In this document: positions 53,146-64,000 of the stretch, one piece after another | Layout: each line of letters opens with the position of its first letter | Numbering within the stretch: position 1 is the stretch's first letter | Assembly (NCBI GenBank): GCA_019090455.1 | Contig: JAHRWA010000104.1 | Coordinates: forward strand, 1 to 64,000 | DNA from: Pseudomonadales bacterium | GTDB lineage: Bacteria; Pseudomonadota; Gammaproteobacteria; Pseudomonadales; DC-out160 | DNA: 64,000 bases | Reading direction: 5' to 3' | Position numbers and translations under genes: made by a program | Notes under the pieces: generated by a model | The model's input: the letters and a program-made list of their open reading frames with translations, nothing else | What the model was told of the DNA's origin: nothing | Database searches by the model: none

Positions 53146-53916
53146 TTATTTTCTTGGCGCGTATTCGAATACATCCGCAGCCATATTGTTCTTATCTAAG
53201 CCTTGCGCAACAAAGTCGTCATATATGGCATAGACCATGCCGGGAGAGCCTGAAGAATAAACCATAAAATCCGATAAGGAGGCGAAATCTTCTAATACCG
53301 CGTGATGAACGAGACCTGTTCTGCCACTCCATGGCTGATCTGTATTGTTGGAGATAACGGGGATGTAGTTAAACTGAGAATATTGTTTTGCCCACTTTTC
53401 TGGCAGTTCATTCAGATAGAGGTCAGAGGGGATTTGAGCTCCCCAATAAAGATACAGTGGTCGTGTAACGCCGCTGCTTAAGGCATCTTCCAGCATCGCT
53501 TTCATTTGTGAAAATCCATTGCTGCCACAGATAAAAATAACGGGTTTCTCATCGTTTGCGTTAAAAACGCAGTTACCTTTTGGTAGTGTTATTTTCAATG
53601 ATGTGGAGTTGGCGCAATGATTGAGTACGACAGTGGAATTGGAATTGTCGGGAATGTCGCGGATATGTAATTCTATGGTGTTTTCGCCGGCATCATGGTT
53701 GGCGATAGAGAAAGGTGTGATTTTGTCGTCGATATTACATTCTAAATATTGTCCGCTGCGATGATGGATGTTGATATCGTTGGGTAGGCGGAGAATGACT
53801 TGAAGCATATCTTTTGTCAGGTTTCGCGTGGTTTCTATTTTTGCTTCTATTGTTGTTGGAACGGTCGTTGCAGAAAATTTATTTGTAGATGCATCAATTT
53901 CCGTATTCATGAACAA
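53146..53916 (-). CDS. NAD(P)H-flavin reductase (Fre-like)
   Basis: 256 residues with the ferredoxin-reductase layout: FAD domain (HHRSGQYLECN, TPFSIANHD) and NAD domain (PVIFICGSNGFSQMKAML and a C-terminal FMVYSSGSPGMVYAIYDDF). No iron-sulfur domain is present, so it is a Fre/LuxG-type reductase giving free reduced flavin. It sits 35 bases behind ubiD, the usual order in pseudomonads. The link is sensible because UbiD needs a prenylated reduced flavin made elsewhere by UbiX. Confidence 0.88.
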   Translation of the reverse strand: MFMNTEIDASTNKFSATTVPTTIEAKIETTRNLTKDMLQVILRLPNDINIHHRSGQYLECNIDDKITPFSIANHDAGENTIELHIRDIPDNSNSTVVLNHCANSTSLKITLPKGNCVFNANDEKPVIFICGSNGFSQMKAMLEDALSSGVTRPLYLYWGAQIPSDLYLNELPEKWAKQYSQFNYIPVISNNTDQPWSGRTGLVHHAVLEDFASLSDFMVYSSGSPGMVYAIYDDFVAQGLDKNNMAADVFEYAPRK

Positions 53917-53951
53917 AACCTTAGATTGGGGTTAGATATTTCCATTGCTAT

Positions 53952-55424
53952 CTAGGGTACATCAATACCTAAGCTAGACCAAATGTCATCAACTTTTTCT
54001 TTGACCGATTGTGTCATGGAAATGGGTCGACCCCATTCTCTTTGCGTTTCGCCAGGCCACTTACTCGTGGCGTCAAATCCCATTTTAGAGCCGAGTCCGG
54101 AAACAGGGGATGCGAAGTCTAAATAATCGATAGGTGTGTTTTCCATCGTGATGGTATCTCGTACGGGGTCCATGCGAGTGGTCATGGCCCAGATAACATC
54201 TTTCCAGTCTCTGGCATTGATGTCGTCATCAGTCACAATGACAAATTTGGTGTACATAAACTGTCGTAGAAAAGACCAGACGCCCATCATGATGGGCTTG
54301 GCGTGGCCGGGGTATTGTTTCTTAATCGTGACGACGGCTATGCGGTAGGAGCAACCTTCGGGCGGCAGATAAAAGTCCACAATTTCAGGAAACTGTTTTT
54401 GTAAAATGGGAATAAAAACTTCGTTGAGAGCGACGCCTAGTATTGCTGGCTCATCCGGAGGTCTTCCCGTGTAGGTGCTGTGGTAAATTGGATTGTCGCG
54501 ATGGGTAATGCGTTCAATCGTAAAAACAGGAAAACGATCCACTTCATTGTAATAACCTGTGTGATCACCAAAGGGGCCTTCATCAGCGGTTTCTTCTGGA
54601 TCGATGTAGCCCTCTAAAACAATCTCTGCGCTGGCAGGAACTTGAAGATCATGAGTGATGCAGGTGGCGAGTTCAGTGCGCTTGCCTCTTAGTAATCCGG
54701 CGAAAGCATATTCGGAGAGGCTGTCAGGGATTGGGGTGACCGCAGCGAGGATGGTGGCTGGATCAGTACCCAACGCAACGGCAATGGGGAACTTCTCGCC
54801 GGGGTGTGCTTCCTTCCATTCTTTGAAGTCCAGTGCGCCACCGCGCTGAGATAACCATCTCATTATCACTTTGTTTTTGCCGATGACTTGTTGCCGATAG
54901 ATCCCCATATTCTGGCGTTCTTTGTTGGGACCTTTCGTGACTACCAGTGGCCAGGTGATGAGTGGGCCTGCATCTTCGGGCCAGCACGTTTGGATCGGAA
55001 ACTGACTAATATTGACGGCATCACCCTCAATAATATTTTGTTGGCACGGCGGGTTTCGAATATTTTTCGGACCCATATTCATGACTTGACTAAAGATGGG
55101 CAGTTTTTCCCAGGCATCTTTCATACCCTTTGGGGGTTCGGGCTGTTTTAAAAATGCGAGCAATTCACCTAACTCTCGTAAATTGGAGATGTCTTCTTGG
55201 CCCATGCCTAAGGCGACGCGTTTGGGAGTACCAAATAAGTTTCCGAGTACGGGAGTAGTAAAACCTCTGGGGTTTTCAAATAGCAGTGCAGGGCCGCCGC
55301 CTTTTAGGGTTCGGTCGCAAATTTCGGTAATTTCTAAGTAGGGATCAACTAGGGTTTTTATGCGAATCAATTCGCCTTGTTCTTCGAGCAGTTTGATAAA
55401 CTCTCTAAGATCTTTGTATTTCAT
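53952..55424 (-). CDS. ubiD: 3-octaprenyl-4-hydroxybenzoate decarboxylase UbiD
   Basis: 490 residues, near the 497 of the E. coli enzyme. UbiD marks are [22 protein letters not shown] at the start (quoted in part), [57 protein letters not shown] with the catalytic Glu, and [15 protein letters not shown]-like [20 protein letters not shown]. It decarboxylates the prenylated benzoate ring in ubiquinone synthesis using prenylated FMN. It follows rho on the same strand after a rho-proximal terminator. Confidence 0.96.
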   Translation of the reverse strand: MKYKDLREFIKLLEEQGELIRIKTLVDPYLEITEICDRTLKGGGPALLFENPRGFTTPVLGNLFGTPKRVALGMGQEDISNLRELGELLAFLKQPEPPKGMKDAWEKLPIFSQVMNMGPKNIRNPPCQQNIIEGDAVNISQFPIQTCWPEDAGPLITWPLVVTKGPNKERQNMGIYRQQVIGKNKVIMRWLSQRGGALDFKEWKEAHPGEKFPIAVALGTDPATILAAVTPIPDSLSEYAFAGLLRGKRTELATCITHDLQVPASAEIVLEGYIDPEETADEGPFGDHTGYYNEVDRFPVFTIERITHRDNPIYHSTYTGRPPDEPAILGVALNEVFIPILQKQFPEIVDFYLPPEGCSYRIAVVTIKKQYPGHAKPIMMGVWSFLRQFMYTKFVIVTDDDINARDWKDVIWAMTTRMDPVRDTITMENTPIDYLDFASPVSGLGSKMGFDATSKWPGETQREWGRPISMTQSVKEKVDDIWSSLGIDVP

Positions 55425-55437
55425 CGCCAGCTCCGCA

Positions 55438-55462
55438 TAAAAAAAGGGGGTTCACACCCCCT
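55438..55462 (-). terminator. Intrinsic terminator after rho
   Basis: On the minus strand a 7-bp stem AGGGGGT/ACCCCCT (55456-55462 and 55445-55451) with a 4-base loop is followed by seven T. It ends the rho transcript before ubiD. Confidence 0.85.
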
Positions 55463-55501
55463 CGTTATCTTCTGTATTTTTTTCATGCTGTTCAGAGAGT
55501 G

Positions 55502-56761
55502 TTATTTTCTCTTCATAGAATTAAAAAATTCTTCGTTCGTTTTGGTTTCTTTCATCTTGTCGATGAGAAACTCCATTGCAGCGACTTCATCCATAGAGGT
55601 TAGAAGTTTTCTGAGTATCCACATTTTCTTCAGTTCGTCTTCTGAGGTTAACAACTCTTCACGTCGAGTCCCTGATTTGTTGATATTGATAGCAGGGTAA
55701 ATTCGCTTTTCAGCAATTCGTCTATCTAGGTGTAATTCTTGGTTGCCCGTACCTTTAAATTCTTCAAAGATAACCTCGTCCATTTTGGATCCGGTTTCAA
55801 CCAATGCTGTTGCAATAATAGTTAAGCTGCCGCCCTCTTCGATATTTCGTGCCGCACCAAAAAAACGTTTAGGTCGTTCTAACGCATGTGCGTCTACACC
55901 ACCGGTGAGAACCTTGCCTGATGAAGGGATAACGGTGTTGTAAGCTCGGGCTAATCGAGTGATAGAGTCGAGTAATATCACTACATCCTGTTTGTGCTCC
56001 ACTAGTCGCTTGGCTTTTTCAATTACCATTTCTGCCACCTGTACGTGACGAGCGGGTGGTTCGTCAAAGGTACTAGCGACGACTTCACCGCGAACAGATC
56101 GGCGCATTTCCGTGACTTCTTCCGGTCGTTCATCGATAAGCAAGACAATTAAATGGCAGTCGGTATTACTACGAGCGATAGATTGGGCTATGTTCTGTAG
56201 CATTAGTGTTTTACCAGCTTTGGGAGGAGAAACGATGAGTCCTCGTTGGCCTTTTCCTATTGGTGCCACTAAGTCGATGGTTCTGGCGGTGATATCTTCT
56301 GTGCTGCCATTACCCAGTTCCATCATAATTCGTTCTTGAGGGAATAGGGGTGTCAGGTTTTCAAAAAGGATTTTATTTTTTGCATTTTCAGGTCGACTGA
56401 AATTTATTTCACTTACCTTTAATAATGCAAAATAGCGTTCTCCATCTTTTGGAGGTCTGATTTTGCCGGCGACAGAGTCACCCGTTCTTAAATTAAATCG
56501 GCGAATTTGGCTGGGGGAAACGTAAATATCATCGGGGCCTGCTAAATAGGATCCTTCGGCTGAACGTAAGAATCCGAATCCGTCCTGCAATATCTCTAGT
56601 ACGCCGTCTCCAAAAATGTTTTCGCCACTCTTGGCGTGCTTTTTTAGAATAGCGAAAATGATATCTTGTTTTCGCAGACGAGCCAGATTGTCTAGCCCCA
56701 TGTCTTTTGCAATGTCGAGGAGTTCGGCGATGGATTTTTTCTTTAGATCAGATAGATTCAT
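55502..56761 (-). CDS. rho: Transcription termination factor Rho
   Basis: 419 residues from ATG 56761, the same length as E. coli Rho; a Met three codons upstream (56770) is also possible. N-terminal helical domain and RNA-binding fold ([21 protein letters not shown]), Walker [11 protein letters not shown], Walker [20 protein letters not shown]-loop and C-terminal [19 protein letters not shown]. Homohexameric RNA helicase that ends untranslated transcripts. The long leader upstream probably supports autoregulation. Confidence 0.98.
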   Translation of the reverse strand: MNLSDLKKKSIAELLDIAKDMGLDNLARLRKQDIIFAILKKHAKSGENIFGDGVLEILQDGFGFLRSAEGSYLAGPDDIYVSPSQIRRFNLRTGDSVAGKIRPPKDGERYFALLKVSEINFSRPENAKNKILFENLTPLFPQERIMMELGNGSTEDITARTIDLVAPIGKGQRGLIVSPPKAGKTLMLQNIAQSIARSNTDCHLIVLLIDERPEEVTEMRRSVRGEVVASTFDEPPARHVQVAEMVIEKAKRLVEHKQDVVILLDSITRLARAYNTVIPSSGKVLTGGVDAHALERPKRFFGAARNIEEGGSLTIIATALVETGSKMDEVIFEEFKGTGNQELHLDRRIAEKRIYPAININKSGTRREELLTSEDELKKMWILRKLLTSMDEVAAMEFLIDKMKETKTNEEFFNSMKRK

Positions 56762-56770
56762 ATTATTCAT

Positions 56771-57289
56771 AGAAGGGTTTTAATGGTGGTAATGGAGAGT
56801 GAGTGTATGAGGGAAATTAGCGGGTTAATGTCACTGATTTCTTACGCTAAGGAAGTCAAATCCTAAGAGGTTAATGTGTTGAGGTCTTTGATGCCAAGTT
56901 CTTGTTTGGTTTGATTTCGTTTCTCTGGAACGGTTTTTTATTCTGGAAATATTGGGCGATAGATATGTGTGAATACCGAAATAGCAAAGAAGTGAAATTT
57001 ATTCTAACCATCTTTTCACAATATAGATTCCTTCCATAGGCTTGTCCAGGTTTCATTGAGCAAGATTTGGTAGGCTATACCTTAATTTAATGTTCTCAGT
57101 CCCCTCATCTACTAGGCAGCAGGTAAAATCTGGTCTAACTGTTTTCATTTAAAGTCTATTGCTGAGAAGGGGTTCTATATCTATTAATAGCGAAAGCGGA
57201 AAGTTTGCCTCGTCACATCTGTACCTTGTGGGTATTTATCCTATGTGGGTTGGTACCCTGTTGGATATGTACCGTGCCGAGGCCCGCCA
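56771..57289. other. Rho leader and rho-trxA spacer
   Basis: About 520 bases without a supported gene; a 61-codon open frame inside (56871-57056) has no family features. It probably includes the rho promoter and leader. Confidence 0.5.
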
Positions 57290-57616
57290 TTATATATTAC
57301 TATCTATGAATGCTGTCAATTGGGATTTTGATAATGCGCCTACTTTTGTGGCCTCCACGTTGCCATTTTTAAATAGCATCAGTGTTGGTATACCGCGAAT
57401 GCCGTATTTTGGCGGTGTATTGGCATTATCATCGATATTTAGCTTGGCAATTTTTATTTTCCCACCGTATTCACCGGCAATTTCTTCAAGGATGGGGGTT
57501 ATCATTTTACATGGGCCACACCATTCTGCCCAATAATCGACTAAAACGGGGCAATCTGATTGTAAAACCAGGGTGTCAAAGTCACCGTCTGTGACGTTTA
57601 AGATGTTGTCGCTCAT
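57290..57616 (-). CDS. trxA: Thioredoxin TrxA
   Basis: 108 residues. Active site WCGPCK at 32-37, cis-Pro in [12 protein letters not shown]-terminal helix [13 protein letters not shown]. Reduced by NADPH via thioredoxin reductase; general disulfide reductant. It lies upstream of rho on the same strand and divergent from ppx, as in pseudomonads. Confidence 0.97.
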   Translation of the reverse strand: MSDNILNVTDGDFDTLVLQSDCPVLVDYWAEWCGPCKMITPILEEIAGEYGGKIKIAKLNIDDNANTPPKYGIRGIPTLMLFKNGNVEATKVGALSKSQLTAFIDSNI

Positions 57617-58090
57617 TCATAATCTCCTGCGGTGTGTCTATCTTCGAGTTGGTTTAACGTTTGAAATTGGTTTTAAAGATAGAGTCTATAGTCGGAATAC
57701 GCCAGATTTCTCTCTATTGCAAATTGTTTCTAGCAGGGGAGGATCCGGCTTTATGGTGGTTGGTTTTTGTGCTTCTTGTAAGGTGGTGGTCTATTGCGAG
57801 TATTTCAATGGATGGGTGAAAAAATCAAGGCCAAAAGATGTGTCCGTGACTGTGTGAGCAGCATGATAGGCTCAGCGCCTCTTTGGGGCAATGGAAAATA
57901 GGGCTCTGATGTCAGAGTTTACGATTATAATGACATAGGGTATTGATAGGTGATGAGTTGAGTCGTGAAAAAAATTGAGCTGGTACTGGAAGGATTCGAA
58001 ATTTGGGTTGTATTTTAGGAGCGGGTGAATAAAATTCACTAGAATAATGAGAGTGATATAGAACAAATAAAATGAATAAGAGAGGTACCA
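57617..58090. other. Divergent trxA/ppx spacer
   Basis: 474 bases with the two divergent promoters. No further gene or strong repeat was seen. Confidence 0.4.
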
Positions 58091-59614
58091 GTGAGCAGCA
58101 GCGGTGAGCACCCCACATCACAGATAATTGCACCTGATCAAATCGCAGCGATTGATATGGGTTCCAACAGTTTTCATATGGTGATTGGTCAAGTGTCCCA
58201 AGGGGAGGTGCGGATTATTGGTAAATTAGCTGAAAAGGTCCAGTTAGCCGCGGGGCTGGATGAAAATCAAGAGCTGACTGAAGCGGCACAAGACCGTGCA
58301 TTGGCTTGTTTGAGTCGGTTCTCCGAACGTCTTGAAGGGTTTAGGATGGGAAGTGTGCGCGTGGTGGGGACAAGTGCGCTACGCCAAGCCAGAAATTCTG
58401 ATGTGTTTTTGAGTAAGGCGGGAAGGTTGTTAGGCCATCCGATAGAGATTATTGCGGGGCGTGAGGAAGCTCGTCTAATTTATCTAGGTGCGTCCCATGT
58501 GCTTGCGGATGATATGGGCCAGCGTCTTGTGCTGGATATCGGTGGCGGAAGCACAGAGTTTATTATCGGTAATCGATTTGAGGCCATTGAACTGGAAAGC
58601 TTACACATGGGGTGTATTGGTTATGGTCGGCGTTTTTTCCCCGATGGAGAAATCAAGAAAAGAAATTTCATGAAGGCAATGATGACTGCGCGACGAGAGG
58701 TGTGGGCGATAGAAGCTCAATTTAGGGCGTTGGGTTGGGAGGAAGCAGTAGGAGCGTCGGGCTCCATTAAAACCATTGAGCATGTAGCGGTACAGTCGGG
58801 GTACTGTGATGAGGGGATTACCTCTGACGCACTTAAAGCGATTAAAGAGAAGATAATCAAAGCAAAACACTATTCGAATTTGGAGTTGCCGGGATTAAAA
58901 GAAGACCGAATTAGCATTTTTGCCCCCAGTGTCGCTATTCTCTGTGGCATATTCAAACAGTTAAAAATCACAGAGATGCGATATTCCGAAGGTGCCCTCA
59001 GAGAAGGGCTGCTATACGACCAGTTGGGTCGAATACGGCATGAGGATGTACGTGATAGGACAACTCAGGCGATGATGAGCCGCCATCATGTGGATGAACG
59101 TCAGGCAGAGCGGGTAAAAGAAACGGCGCTAAAACTCTGTGCCATGGCCGATGTGAAATGGGATTTAGATAAAAGCCCTTATCGAGATGTGTTGCGACGT
59201 GCAGCTCTCTTGCATGAAGTGGGCTTATCTATTTCTCACTCACAGTTTCATAAACATGGCGCCTATTTAGTGAAATATTCGGACTTGGCCGGGTTTTCAC
59301 GTCAGGAGCAGGCTGCCATTGCCTTGCTTGTGAGAGGGCATCGCCGCAAGATACCGATGGAAGAATTAGATGAAATGCCAGAAAGCTGGCACGGTGTCGT
59401 CAGCAGAATGATGGTTCTTTTGCGGATAGCTGTATTGTTACACCATGCTAGGACGGATAAGCCTCTACCTCATATTGTATTGGGTGCTAACGATCAAGCC
59501 ATTCAATTGGTTTTTGATAAAGGATGGTTGGATGAGCATCCTTTAACGAATCATGATTTTTTGCAGGAAAAAGAGTACCTAAGATCCGGAGGCATTACAT
59601 TGTCTGTGGAGTAG
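58091..59614 (+). CDS. ppx: Exopolyphosphatase Ppx/GppA family
   Basis: 507 residues, sugar-kinase-like fold: phosphate-1 loop AAIDMGSNSFHMVIGQ, GREEARLIYLGA, phosphate-2 loop VLDIGGGSTEFIIG, EGALREGLLYDQL, and a C-terminal HD-like helical domain (ALLHEVGLSISHSQFHKHG). Cleaves terminal phosphates from polyphosphate, and may also act on pppGpp as GppA does. GTG 58091 follows GAGAGG. It converges on ppk, with a 42-base spacer, so the pair that builds and degrades polyphosphate faces each other. Confidence 0.94.
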   Translation: MSSSGEHPTSQIIAPDQIAAIDMGSNSFHMVIGQVSQGEVRIIGKLAEKVQLAAGLDENQELTEAAQDRALACLSRFSERLEGFRMGSVRVVGTSALRQARNSDVFLSKAGRLLGHPIEIIAGREEARLIYLGASHVLADDMGQRLVLDIGGGSTEFIIGNRFEAIELESLHMGCIGYGRRFFPDGEIKKRNFMKAMMTARREVWAIEAQFRALGWEEAVGASGSIKTIEHVAVQSGYCDEGITSDALKAIKEKIIKAKHYSNLELPGLKEDRISIFAPSVAILCGIFKQLKITEMRYSEGALREGLLYDQLGRIRHEDVRDRTTQAMMSRHHVDERQAERVKETALKLCAMADVKWDLDKSPYRDVLRRAALLHEVGLSISHSQFHKHGAYLVKYSDLAGFSRQEQAAIALLVRGHRRKIPMEELDEMPESWHGVVSRMMVLLRIAVLLHHARTDKPLPHIVLGANDQAIQLVFDKGWLDEHPLTNHDFLQEKEYLRSGGITLSVE

Positions 59615-59656
59615 TCTACTCCTGGCGGTATTGCTAGATTCTAAGTTTTTTAGGCC

Positions 59657-61735
59657 TTAAGGTTTGACGGCCAATTTATCCAATAATATTTGTTGTGCCA
59701 TTTTTGGGGTGGATTTCCCCGGCGTGCTCAGCGTGTATTCTCCCTCGTTGTTGAGTATCCAGCTTTGTACGTTATCACCTATGAAAGTATTGAGACCTTC
59801 GGTGAGTATTCTTTTTATAAGAGAGGGGTCGAGTATGGGGAAGCAAGTTTCTACTCGGTGCTTGAGATTTCTCTCCATGAGATCCGCGCTGGAACAATAG
59901 ATCGCAGGGTCACCTTCATTGTGAAAATAAAAAATTCGTGAGTGCTCTAGAAAACGCCCGATAATAGATCGTACTTTAATATTCTCGGATATGCCTTCAA
60001 TACCTGGCTTAAGGCAGCAGATTCCTCTAATAATAAGTTCTATTTTTACTCCGGCCTGGGATGCTTGATAAAGGGCTTCTATCACCTGCCCTTCGGTTAG
60101 GGCGTTGCATTTCATTATGATTTTTGCCGATTTCCCTAGCAAGGCATTCTGCCGCTCTGCCTCAATCAGGCTGAGAATTTTGCTATGTAGGGTAAACGGA
60201 GCGTGGAGTAAGTTCTTGAGTTTGGCGGCTCGGCCCATCCCCGTCAGCTGCTGAAAAATTTGGTGTACGTCTGCGCCAATGTTGTCATTGGCCGTCATCA
60301 AGCTGTAATCCGTATAATTTCGAGAATTGGCAGCGTGATAATTTCCTGTTCCTAAATGGACATAACGCTTTAGTTTTCGACCCTCTTTACGTACCACCAA
60401 CGTCATTTTTGCGTGAGTCTTGTAACCGACAATTCCGTAACAAACTATAGCGCCTGCATTTTGAAGGCGTGCAGCACCTTCAATATTACTTTCTTCATCA
60501 AAGCGTGCTCGTAATTCAATAACGGCGGTGACCTCTTTTCCTGAGCGGGCAGCTTCGACGAGTAAATCCATTATCTCCGAGTTTGATCCCGTGCGATAAA
60601 CGGTTTGTTTGATCGCGAGAACTTTAGGGTCTTTTGCTGCTTGACGGACAAAATCAATAACAGGAATGAAGGATTCGTAAGGGTGATTCAATAACACGTC
60701 GTTTTTGGTAATGGTGTCAAAAATATTCTCACTGGATTTCAGTGATTGTGGTAATCCCGGATTGAAAGTGGGGTATTTTAAATGCGGAATATTAAGTTCA
60801 GTCACTGCAATTAATCGCGATAAATTAACAATGCCGTTGACTTGATAGAGTTCGCTTTCGCTGAGATTGAACTGTTTCAATAGAAAATCAGACAGCTCTG
60901 CAGGCGTATTGTCTGCGACTTCCAGCCTCACCTCATCGCCATATCGTCGAGAGAATAATTCCCCTTTTACTGCACTGGCTAAGTCATCGATAACATCTTC
61001 ATCAACGATAAGATCGGCATTTCGTGTGAGCCGAAATTGATAGCAGCCTTTCACTTCCATGCCGGGGAAAAGATCTTCGCAATGAGCGTGAATGGTAGCG
61101 GACAAAAATGCGAAATTATGTCCCGGTTCACTAATGTCATCGGGAAGACGAATTAAGCGTGGTAATGATTTTGGGGCGGGGACTATGGCAAGTCCGCTTT
61201 GACGACCAAATGCATCTTTGCCTTCCAAGGCGACAATGAAATTCAAAGATTTATTGGCTAACCGAGGAAAAGGGTGAGAGGGGTCGAGTCCAATGGGTGT
61301 GACCACGGGTAGCACCTGAGTGCGGAAAAACCGTTTTACCCAAGCCGATTGTTTGTCTGTCCATTGGCTGCGACGCACAAAGCGAATATTCTCAGCGAGT
61401 AACTGTGGAAACAACAAATCATTGAGAACACTGTATTGGGTGGTGACCGCATCGTGGCAAAGTTTGCTAATTAATTCCAAAACCTCTTGCGGAGGAATGC
61501 CGTCTGGACCCACTTGGGTGCGCTCATAGGCCAATTGATGTTTAAGGCCTGCTACCCGAATTTCAAAAAACTCATCCAGATTGCTACTAAAAATCAGCAG
61601 GAATCGCAGTCTTTCTAATAGCGGGTGGCGTTCATCAGTGGCTTGCTCCAGTACTCGTAGTTGGAACTGAAGATGGCTAATCTCTCGATTGATGTAGTAC
61701 TGAGGGCTTTTTAAACTAATGGCCTGGGATGTCAT
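59657..61735 (-). CDS. ppk: Polyphosphate kinase Ppk1
   Basis: 692 residues, usual length. N-terminal domain [20 protein letters not shown], head domain, and two phospholipase D-like catalytic domains: [20 protein letters not shown] with the phosphorylated His, and [20 protein letters not shown] with the second. [13 protein letters not shown]-type [19 protein letters not shown] is also conserved. Makes polyphosphate from ATP at the membrane. Confidence 0.97.
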   Translation of the reverse strand: MTSQAISLKSPQYYINREISHLQFQLRVLEQATDERHPLLERLRFLLIFSSNLDEFFEIRVAGLKHQLAYERTQVGPDGIPPQEVLELISKLCHDAVTTQYSVLNDLLFPQLLAENIRFVRRSQWTDKQSAWVKRFFRTQVLPVVTPIGLDPSHPFPRLANKSLNFIVALEGKDAFGRQSGLAIVPAPKSLPRLIRLPDDISEPGHNFAFLSATIHAHCEDLFPGMEVKGCYQFRLTRNADLIVDEDVIDDLASAVKGELFSRRYGDEVRLEVADNTPAELSDFLLKQFNLSESELYQVNGIVNLSRLIAVTELNIPHLKYPTFNPGLPQSLKSSENIFDTITKNDVLLNHPYESFIPVIDFVRQAAKDPKVLAIKQTVYRTGSNSEIMDLLVEAARSGKEVTAVIELRARFDEESNIEGAARLQNAGAIVCYGIVGYKTHAKMTLVVRKEGRKLKRYVHLGTGNYHAANSRNYTDYSLMTANDNIGADVHQIFQQLTGMGRAAKLKNLLHAPFTLHSKILSLIEAERQNALLGKSAKIIMKCNALTEGQVIEALYQASQAGVKIELIIRGICCLKPGIEGISENIKVRSIIGRFLEHSRIFYFHNEGDPAIYCSSADLMERNLKHRVETCFPILDPSLIKRILTEGLNTFIGDNVQSWILNNEGEYTLSTPGKSTPKMAQQILLDKLAVKP

Positions 61736-61793
61736 AGTGCCTTTTTAGGTAACCTTAATTGATCCAATACTTTAGTATAATACCTTACACGCT

Positions 61794-62918
<1,125 letters not shown>

Positions 62919-62964
62919 TCATTTTACATTTTTAGTGGCCGAACTTAGAGGTCGGAGTTACCAA

Positions 62965-63618
62965 ATGGCGAAAATTGCATTAATTCTATCGGGGTGTGGT
63001 GTTTATGATGGGTCCGAAATCTATGAGACAACGCTCACCTTATTAGCATTGGATCGATTAGGAGCTGAGGTTCAGTGTATGGCGCCGAATGTTGAGCAAG
63101 CTAATGTGATTAATCATCTGACCGGAAATGAGATGACACACAGTCGTAATGTGTTGGTGGAGTCTGCTCGATTAGCTCGTGGGGAGATTATTGATTTGGG
63201 GGAGGCGAATCCTGAAAATTATGATGGTGTTATTGTTCCAGGTGGATTTGGGGTCGCTAAAAATTTGTCTGATTACGCCCTGGCGGGTGCGCGCATGAAA
63301 ATCAGCGAGAAAGTGGTGAATTTTGTGACGGCTATTCATCGCGCTAAAAAACCGGTTGGTTTGATTTGTATTGCGCCGACTCTTGCCCCCAAGCTCTTTG
63401 AAGGCGGTGTACGGTGTACGGTGGGGGATGATAAATTAACGGCGACGGCTATCAATACCATGGGAGGTATCCATGAGAATTGTACTGCTGATGAAATTGT
63501 TGTGGATGAAAAACGTCTGGTGGTATCGACGCCCGCCTATATGATCGGAGAGCGGATAAGTGAAGTTGCCGAGGGGATTGAAAAGCTAGTGGATGAGGTG
63601 CTGTATATGACTAAATAG
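62965..63618 (+). CDS. elbB: ElbB-type DJ-1/PfpI-like protein (isoprenoid biosynthesis glyoxalase ElbB)
   Basis: 217 residues from ATG 62965 (frame open from 62854; GGAG precedes 62965). IALILSGCGVYDGSEIYE at the N terminus, GVIVPGGFGVAKNLSDYA, and LICIAPTLAPKLF where the nucleophile-elbow Cys of DJ-1 proteins stands as CIAP. IHENCTADEIVVDEKRLV is the ElbB hallmark. It may be a glyoxalase or have a role in quinone/isoprenoid metabolism; the family's function is not firmly set. Confidence 0.9.
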   Translation: MAKIALILSGCGVYDGSEIYETTLTLLALDRLGAEVQCMAPNVEQANVINHLTGNEMTHSRNVLVESARLARGEIIDLGEANPENYDGVIVPGGFGVAKNLSDYALAGARMKISEKVVNFVTAIHRAKKPVGLICIAPTLAPKLFEGGVRCTVGDDKLTATAINTMGGIHENCTADEIVVDEKRLVVSTPAYMIGERISEVAEGIEKLVDEVLYMTK

Positions 63619-63665
63619 TGGTTTCCATAATAATTGCTTTCAACAAATGTTGTCTTCATAGAAAG

Positions 63666-64000
63666 TTATTTATATAAGTCTTGGGTTTGCTTTAGTAGGT
63701 GCTCAAGTTCTTCCAGCTCTTCACCAACGGTTAACCACTGAGTTTCTACTTCCTCAAGTAACTGAGTATTATCCGTATTCTCTTGAATTAAGCTCGTGAG
63801 TTTTTCTTTATTTTCTTCTTGATAGAGAGAGGGTTCAGCCATCTCTTGCGCTAACTCGGTTCTACGTTGCTGTAATTTCAGCATTTTGTTTTCTGATTTT
63901 TTGAGTTGAGTCCGTAGCGGGTTTAGTTTCTTACGTTTGTCTGCCGCGAAGCGGCGGGCTTCTTTTTTATCTATAGGTTGGTTTGATGTGGCTGAGTCAG
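63666..64000 (-). CDS. ABC-F ATPase, C-terminal fragment (YheS-like)
   Basis: Partial: the reading frame runs to the right edge of the window without a start. What is seen is the basic linker KKEARRFAADKRKKLNPLR and the coiled coil through QWLTVGEELEELEHLLKQ, typical of the C terminus of YheS/Uup-type ABC-F proteins that act on the ribosome. The two ATPase domains lie beyond the window, so the exact subfamily is uncertain. Confidence 0.8.
   Translation of the reverse strand, partial: DSATSNQPIDKKEARRFAADKRKKLNPLRTQLKKSENKMLKLQQRRTELAQEMAEPSLYQEENKEKLTSLIQENTDNTQLLEEVETQWLTVGEELEELEHLLKQTQDLYK

Noticed and set aside
56871-57056. 61-codon open frame upstream of rho
   Set aside because: No family features, no convincing ribosome-binding site, lies in an AT-rich leader region.

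Overview
The window looks like chromosomal DNA of a marine gammaproteobacterium, probably in or near the Cellvibrionales (Halieaceae/Spongiibacteraceae type). This is inferred from three things: the housekeeping block fre-ubiD-rho, trxA, ppx/ppk, hemB, which has the order familiar from pseudomonads and their relatives; Gram-negative envelope genes (TonB, secretin, lipoprotein); and moderate GC content. No rRNA, tRNA, CRISPR array, transposase or phage gene was recognised.

Layout. 1-1458: small plus-strand genes (DinB-like, VOC, TfoX C-terminal-like). 1489-12148: one long minus-strand type III secretion (T3SS) operon in the order sctV-C-D-(F-like)-I-J-K-L-N-O-P. Nothing for sctQRSTU, translocators or effectors lies beside it. 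12336-15185: a four-gene operon for a modified copper-binding peptide of the HvfABCD/bufferin type: a precursor with six Cys-Gly repeats, an MNIO (DUF692) enzyme, a DUF2063 partner and a DoxX membrane protein. 15589-21384: a diguanylate cyclase, then a TonB-dependent receptor, PepSY protein and TonB-like protein behind a perfect 18-bp palindrome. 21371-31721: clpB, a polysaccharide deacetylase, an ArsR/SRPBCC/DUF1761 operon, an ABC exporter pair, a small binding protein, a periplasmic PQQ dehydrogenase with an apparent AUC start, and a PaaI thioesterase. 31977-38689: an ABC1 kinase, a patatin-like hydrolase, a crotonase and two amidohydrolases. 38813-42105: a copper membrane monooxygenase operon (PmoC/A/B or AmoC/A/B family). 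42354-48985: amino-acid genes with a MocR regulator, a metallo-beta-lactamase-fold hydrolase, a HigB/HigA toxin-antitoxin pair, the rhomboid protease GlpG and a zinc-ribbon protein. 49205-52861: a peptidoglycan-binding protein, a DUF35/thiolase-like pair whose thiolase lacks the nucleophilic Cys, and an unrecognised protein with a di-iron ExxH pattern. 53146-64000: housekeeping genes ending in a truncated ABC-F gene.

How it fits together. Two separate copper-related systems lie 23 kb apart: a membrane copper monooxygenase that would oxidise a small hydrocarbon, ammonia or a similar substrate, and a copper-binding peptide operon. Acyl-CoA and amidohydrolase genes surround the monooxygenase, but no methanol dehydrogenase or one-carbon assimilation gene is visible, so methane as the substrate is not supported. 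A recurring layout is a stem-loop placed directly after a gene whose product is probably needed in excess (the hvfA precursor, the needle-like subunit, xmoC). A second recurring feature is short degenerate tandem copies of gene ends or starts in the spacers.
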